NCBI GenBank assembly: GCA_023436825.1
Contig: JAEZHS010000004.1
Coordinates: 1 to 8,896, forward strand
DNA: 8,896 bases
Source: Pseudomonadota bacterium
Lineage (GTDB): Bacteria > Pseudomonadota > Alphaproteobacteria > Reyranellales > Reyranellaceae
Direction of reading: 5' to 3'
Part shown: piece by piece, positions 6,480-8,896 of the stretch
Numbering within the stretch: position 1 is the stretch's first letter
Layout: each line of letters begins with the position of its first letter
Program-made: the position numbers and the translations under genes
The notes under the pieces: model-generated
Seen by the model: only the letters and a program-made list of their open reading frames with translations
Told to the model about the DNA's origin: nothing
The model's database searches: none

Positions 6480-7726
6480 GTGAGACCCATCAGGCTGCGC
6501 GCAAAGGCCCGCGCTTCGAACGGCCGGAGATCGTCGATGCCCTCGCCGACGCCGATCGCCACCACCGGCAATTTGAACTTCTCGGCCAGCGCCACCAGCA
6601 CGCCGCCCTTGGCGCTGCCGTCGAGCTTGGTCAGCACCAGGGCATCGACCGGCGACATGGTCTTGAAGGTCTCGACCTGGGCATGGGCGTTCTGGCCTGT
6701 CGTGGCGTCGAGCACCAGCAGGCAGGAATGCGGCGCCGTCGGATCGAGCTTGCGGATCACACGCACGATCTTGGCGAGCTCGTCCATCAGGTTGGACTTG
6801 TTGTGCAGGCGGCCCGCCGTGTCGATCAGCAGCACGTCGCAGGCCTCGGCCTTGGCGCGTTCCAAGGCCTCGTAGGCGAGCCCCGCGGCGTCGGCGCCGG
6901 TCTGCTTGGCGACCACCGGCACGCCGGCGCGATCGCCCCACACCTTGAGCTGCTCGACGGCGGCGGCGCGGAAGGTGTCGCCCGCCGCCAGCATGACCTT
7001 GCGGCCCTCGCCCTTGTAGAGATTGGCGAGCTTGGCGATGGTCGTAGTCTTGCCGCTGCCGTTCACGCCGATCACCAGCACGACGTGCGGCTTCTTCGCC
7101 GGATCGATGACCAGCGAGGTCGCGACTGGCTGCAGGATCTCAGCGATGTCGTCGGCGAAGGCGGCGCGCACCTCTTCGTCGGTCACTTCCTTGCCGAACC
7201 GCTCCTTGCCGAGCTTGCCGACCAGGCGGGCGGCGACGCTGACGCCGAGGACGGCCTGGATCAGCGCATCCTCGAGCTCGTCGAGCGTCTGCTGGTCGAG
7301 CTTCTTCTTGGTGAAGAGGCCGGTGATGCTTTCGGTGACGCGCTTGGTCGACTTTGCGAGGCCCGCGCGCAGGCGCGACAGCCACCCTTTCTTCTCGGCC
7401 TCCGGTTCGACCTCTTGAACCTCTTCGACCGTTGCGGGATTGGGACTGTCGCTCACCAGGCCGTCGCCAGAGCGCAGCCGCGACAGCCAGCCCTTCTTCT
7501 CGGGTTCCTTCTCGACTTCGGGTTGGGCTTCGACCTGTTCGGGTTTGGCTTCGAGCACTTCCGGATCGGGCGCCGGGCTCACCGGCTCGGGCTCAGGCGC
7601 TGTGATCACCGGTTCGGGTTCAGGGGCCGCGCTCGGCGTGTCGCCACGGGAGCGCCACCGCGAGAACCACCCCTTCTTCGGGCCGTCCTTTTCCTTGCCC
7701 TCTTCGGGCTTAGGTGTCTCGCTCAC
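6476..7726 (-). CDS. ftsY: Signal recognition particle receptor FtsY
   Basis: This 416-residue SRP-family GTPase docks ribosome–SRP complexes at the inner membrane for cotranslational insertion. An acidic, Pro/Glu-rich A domain occupies about 1–110. The N domain (about 125–205) and G domain (about 213–416) follow, with G1 loop GVNGSGKTT (220–228), DTAGR (302–306), TKLDG (366–370) and the closing GVGEGIDDLRPF (392–403), all intact. The A domain contains three copies of KKGWxSRxR at 17–25, 77–85 and 112–120; the last lies at the A/N junction, where the membrane-targeting helix is expected. The start codon is GTG (7724–7726), with AGGTGG just upstream that overlaps the dapF stop, leaving a 9-bp gap to dapF. 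The stop overlaps the yciB start. Identification is firm; the motif repetition is the unusual part. Confidence 0.97.
   Translation of the reverse strand: MSETPKPEEGKEKDGPKKGWFSRWRSRGDTPSAAPEPEPVITAPEPEPVSPAPDPEVLEAKPEQVEAQPEVEKEPEKKGWLSRLRSGDGLVSDSPNPATVEEVQEVEPEAEKKGWLSRLRAGLAKSTKRVTESITGLFTKKKLDQQTLDELEDALIQAVLGVSVAARLVGKLGKERFGKEVTDEEVRAAFADDIAEILQPVATSLVIDPAKKPHVVLVIGVNGSGKTTTIAKLANLYKGEGRKVMLAAGDTFRAAAVEQLKVWGDRAGVPVVAKQTGADAAGLAYEALERAKAEACDVLLIDTAGRLHNKSNLMDELAKIVRVIRKLDPTAPHSCLLVLDATTGQNAHAQVETFKTMSPVDALVLTKLDGSAKGGVLVALAEKFKLPVVAIGVGEGIDDLRPFEARAFARSLMGLT
7364..7393 (-). repeat. FtsY membrane-helix-like repeat, copy 3 (A/N junction)
   Basis: Encodes KKGWLSRLRA (residues 112–121), followed by GLAKSTKRV. 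This is the position and pattern of the conserved FtsY membrane-targeting helix. Confidence 0.7.
7469..7498 (-). repeat. FtsY membrane-helix-like repeat, copy 2
   Basis: Encodes KKGWLSRLRS (residues 77–86), differing from copy 3 by one residue in ten. The flanking Glu/Val-rich coding sequence is also similar, which points to an internal duplication. Confidence 0.7.
7579..7632 (-). repeat. Tandem 27-base repeat in the FtsY acidic linker
   Basis: Two adjacent units, 7579–7605 and 7606–7632, both begin TCACCGG on the plus strand and read almost alike. They encode two EPEPV-containing nonapeptides (EPEPV at residues 36–40 and 45–49). This looks like a short in-frame linker expansion. Confidence 0.65.
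7649..7678 (-). repeat. FtsY membrane-helix-like repeat, copy 1 (near N-terminus)
   Basis: Encodes KKGWFSRWRS (residues 17–26), matching the other two copies at seven or eight of ten positions. It sits close to the N-terminus, where some FtsY proteins have a first membrane-binding helix. Confidence 0.65.
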
Positions 7727-7730
7727 CGGA

Positions 7731-7736
7731 CCACCT
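7731..7736 (-). promoter_or_regulatory. Shine-Dalgarno site for the ftsY GTG start
   Basis: Read on the minus strand, AGGTGG begins on the last base of the dapF TGA stop and lies four bases before GTG 7726. It supports GTG as the ftsY start and tight dapF–ftsY coupling. Confidence 0.6.
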
Positions 7737-8584
7737 CACGAAAGCAGCGAGCGGTCGAGCTCGCCCTTGAAGGCGACCGCGATGCCGCCGGTCATCAGCA
7801 CATGATCGTCGCGCAGCCATTCGATGGTGAGCGTGCCGCCTTCCAGCACGACATCGGCCTTGCGCGGCACCAAGCCACGCCGGCTCGCCGCCACGACAGC
7901 CGCGCAAGCGCCCGAGCCGCAGGCGAGCGTGATGCCGGCCCCGCGCTCCCAAACGCGCAGGCGAAGCTTGCCTTCACCCAGGAGCTGGGCGACGCCGATA
8001 TTGGCGCGCTCAGGAAAGAAGCGGTCGTGCTCGAGCTTGGGACCGAGCTCGGCCAGCGGGATCGCGGCGGCATCGTCGACGAAGAACGTCGCGTGCGGGT
8101 TGCCCATGTTGGTGCCGACGGGATCCTGCAGCGGGCCGACGCCGACCGGCATGTGATTGGTGTCGCACGCCTCTCGCACCGGGATCTCGCGCCAGTCGAG
8201 CCGCGCCGGCCCCATGTCGACCGAAATCACCGGCAGGCCGTTGCTGCCCACTCCCGTCTTCTGCGATTCGAGCAAGCCTGCGACGGTTTGCACCGTGACC
8301 TGGTCGGTCTTGCGCTCGTCCATCACCACCGAGGCGACGCAGCGCGTGGCATTGCCGCAGGCCTGGGCCTCGCCGCCGTCGGGATTGTAGATACGCATGA
8401 AGACGTCGGCCTCGCGTACGGTCGGCGGCTCGAGGACGATGAGCTGGTCGCAGCCCACGCCCAGCCGGCGGTCGGCGATGACCCGGCGGCGTTCCAGCGT
8501 CAGGTCGAGCGCGGCCGCCCGGGCATCGAGGACGACGAAATCGTTGCCCAGCCCGTGCATTTTCAGGAACGGCGTGGTGGCCAT
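7736..8584 (-). CDS. dapF: Diaminopimelate epimerase DapF
   Basis: This 282-residue cytoplasmic enzyme interconverts LL- and meso-diaminopimelate, supplying lysine and the peptidoglycan cross-linking residue. The N-terminal FLKMHGLGNDFVVLD (6–20) is a family signature. The two catalytic cysteines of this cofactor-independent epimerase are both present: C76 in AQACGNATRC and C222 in LACGSGACAA. Substrate-contact segments NPDGGEAQACGN (67–78), GNPHATFF (161–168) and the ERxNI element (192–196) are intact. Length is normal for the family. The start is ATG 8582–8584 with no evident Shine-Dalgarno site; a promoter-like sequence lies just upstream, so a leaderless message is possible. The upstream partial gene ends six bases before it. 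ftsY follows 9 bp downstream; in many alphaproteobacteria a MiaB-like tRNA methylthiotransferase gene lies between them, and it is absent here. Confidence 0.97.
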   Translation of the reverse strand: MATTPFLKMHGLGNDFVVLDARAAALDLTLERRRVIADRRLGVGCDQLIVLEPPTVREADVFMRIYNPDGGEAQACGNATRCVASVVMDERKTDQVTVQTVAGLLESQKTGVGSNGLPVISVDMGPARLDWREIPVREACDTNHMPVGVGPLQDPVGTNMGNPHATFFVDDAAAIPLAELGPKLEHDRFFPERANIGVAQLLGEGKLRLRVWERGAGITLACGSGACAAVVAASRRGLVPRKADVVLEGGTLTIEWLRDDHVLMTGGIAVAFKGELDRSLLS

Positions 8585-8590
8585 GCGGCG

Positions 8591-8896
8591 CTATATGGCC
8601 GTTCGGCCCGGCCAGCGCAACGAGCGCGCCCGGACCTGCCCGTCATGCGGCCCGCCCAGCTCGCGCACGTCCAAGGTCGCCAGCCGCTTGGTGTAGATGG
8701 TCATGTGCAGGATGCCCAAGGGGTGGTAGGGCATGGCCGGCTCGACGTAGAGCGAGCGTTCGGCGTCCCAGGCCGGCGTCGCGTGATGGTTCGGCCAATT
8801 GCAGCGGCTGGGCAGCGGTTCGCAGGCGAAACCCCTGTCGTAGACCAGCACGTTCAGCGCGATCTGGTCCGTCATGTTGGCCGAGCGCTGCAGGGC
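8591..8896 (-). CDS. Unidentified protein, C-terminal part (glycosyltransferase-like end suspected)
   Basis: On the minus strand the frame is open from the window edge to TAG 8591–8593, giving about 101 residues. The frame stays open upstream of the first internal ATG (8873–8875) with ALQRSAN, so the gene very likely starts outside the window. The residues DQIALNVLVY, then EPLPSRCNWPNH, AWDAERSLYVEP and PLGILHMT, resemble the tail of nucleotide-sugar-dependent transferases, in which a DQ-A-L helix precedes an 'LP..NWP' segment. This resemblance is weak and from memory only. No complete domain is visible. It ends six bases before dapF, on the same strand, and could share an operon with it. Function is not assigned. 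Confidence 0.6.
   Translation of the reverse strand, partial: ALQRSANMTDQIALNVLVYDRGFACEPLPSRCNWPNHHATPAWDAERSLYVEPAMPYHPLGILHMTIYTKRLATLDVRELGGPHDGQVRARSLRWPGRTAI
8592..8620 (-). promoter_or_regulatory. Candidate promoter upstream of dapF
   Basis: Read on the minus strand, TTGCGC (8615–8620) and CATATA (8592–8597) are 17 bp apart, an ideal –35/–10 spacing with moderate matches. Transcription would begin about at the dapF ATG. The element lies within the 3' end of the upstream reading frame, so chance similarity is possible. Confidence 0.3.

Noticed and set aside
5874..6875. Plus-strand reading frame (333 residues) opposite yciB and ftsY
   Set aside because: Its Gln/Glu/His-rich, domain-free product is antisense to conserved membrane and GTPase sequences.
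6480..6941. In-frame extension of yciB into ftsY
   Set aside because: The extension is Arg/Gly-rich shadow sequence. The ATGA overlap at 6476–6479 and the normal YciB N-terminus set the start at 6479.

Overview
This 8.9 kb window is GC-rich bacterial chromosome. The tight gene packing, the dapF–ftsY–yciB block and the gene families suggest an alphaproteobacterium, perhaps a Rhodospirillales- or Reyranella-like lineage. The taxonomic placement is inference from gene order and composition only. No rRNA, tRNA, CRISPR array or insertion sequence was seen.

Left part, plus strand (1–5137): a probable catabolic and uptake gene set. It opens with the 3' end of a Rieske-type aromatic-ring oxygenase large subunit. 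A three-gene ABC importer follows: a fused two-domain permease, a periplasmic solute-binding protein and an ATPase. An IclR-family regulator of the PcaR/PobR type closes the set. Gaps after the permease are 6–21 bp, and strong Shine-Dalgarno sites precede the permease, binding protein and regulator. The natural reading is that the importer brings in the compound, probably an aromatic or other organic acid, that the oxygenase attacks, and that the IclR protein senses it or a product. The importer belongs to the iron(III)/thiamine/phosphonate-type family, but the binding protein lacks the adjacent tyrosine pair of classical ferric-binding proteins.

Middle (5173–5872): a compact AbrB-type antitoxin and PIN-domain toxin pair (VapBC type) with a 1-base stop/start overlap. 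Its GC content is visibly lower than its neighbours (about 56% in a hand-counted part of vapC, against about 77% in sampled lines of the flanking operon), consistent with acquisition by transfer. A near-perfect GC-rich hairpin separates it from the convergent genes on the other strand.

Right part, minus strand (8896–5883, read right to left): the end of an unidentified protein, then dapF (lysine/peptidoglycan synthesis), ftsY (signal recognition particle receptor) and yciB (inner membrane protein linked to septation and envelope integrity). dapF and ftsY are 9 bp apart, and ftsY and yciB overlap by 4 bases (ATGA). The FtsY N-terminus carries three copies of a short basic/aromatic motif resembling the FtsY membrane-targeting helix, which is the most unusual protein-level feature here.

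No clearly new biological system is visible. The points most worth following are the specificity of the importer, the triplicated FtsY motif, the foreign-looking toxin-antitoxin pair and the hairpin at the convergent junction.
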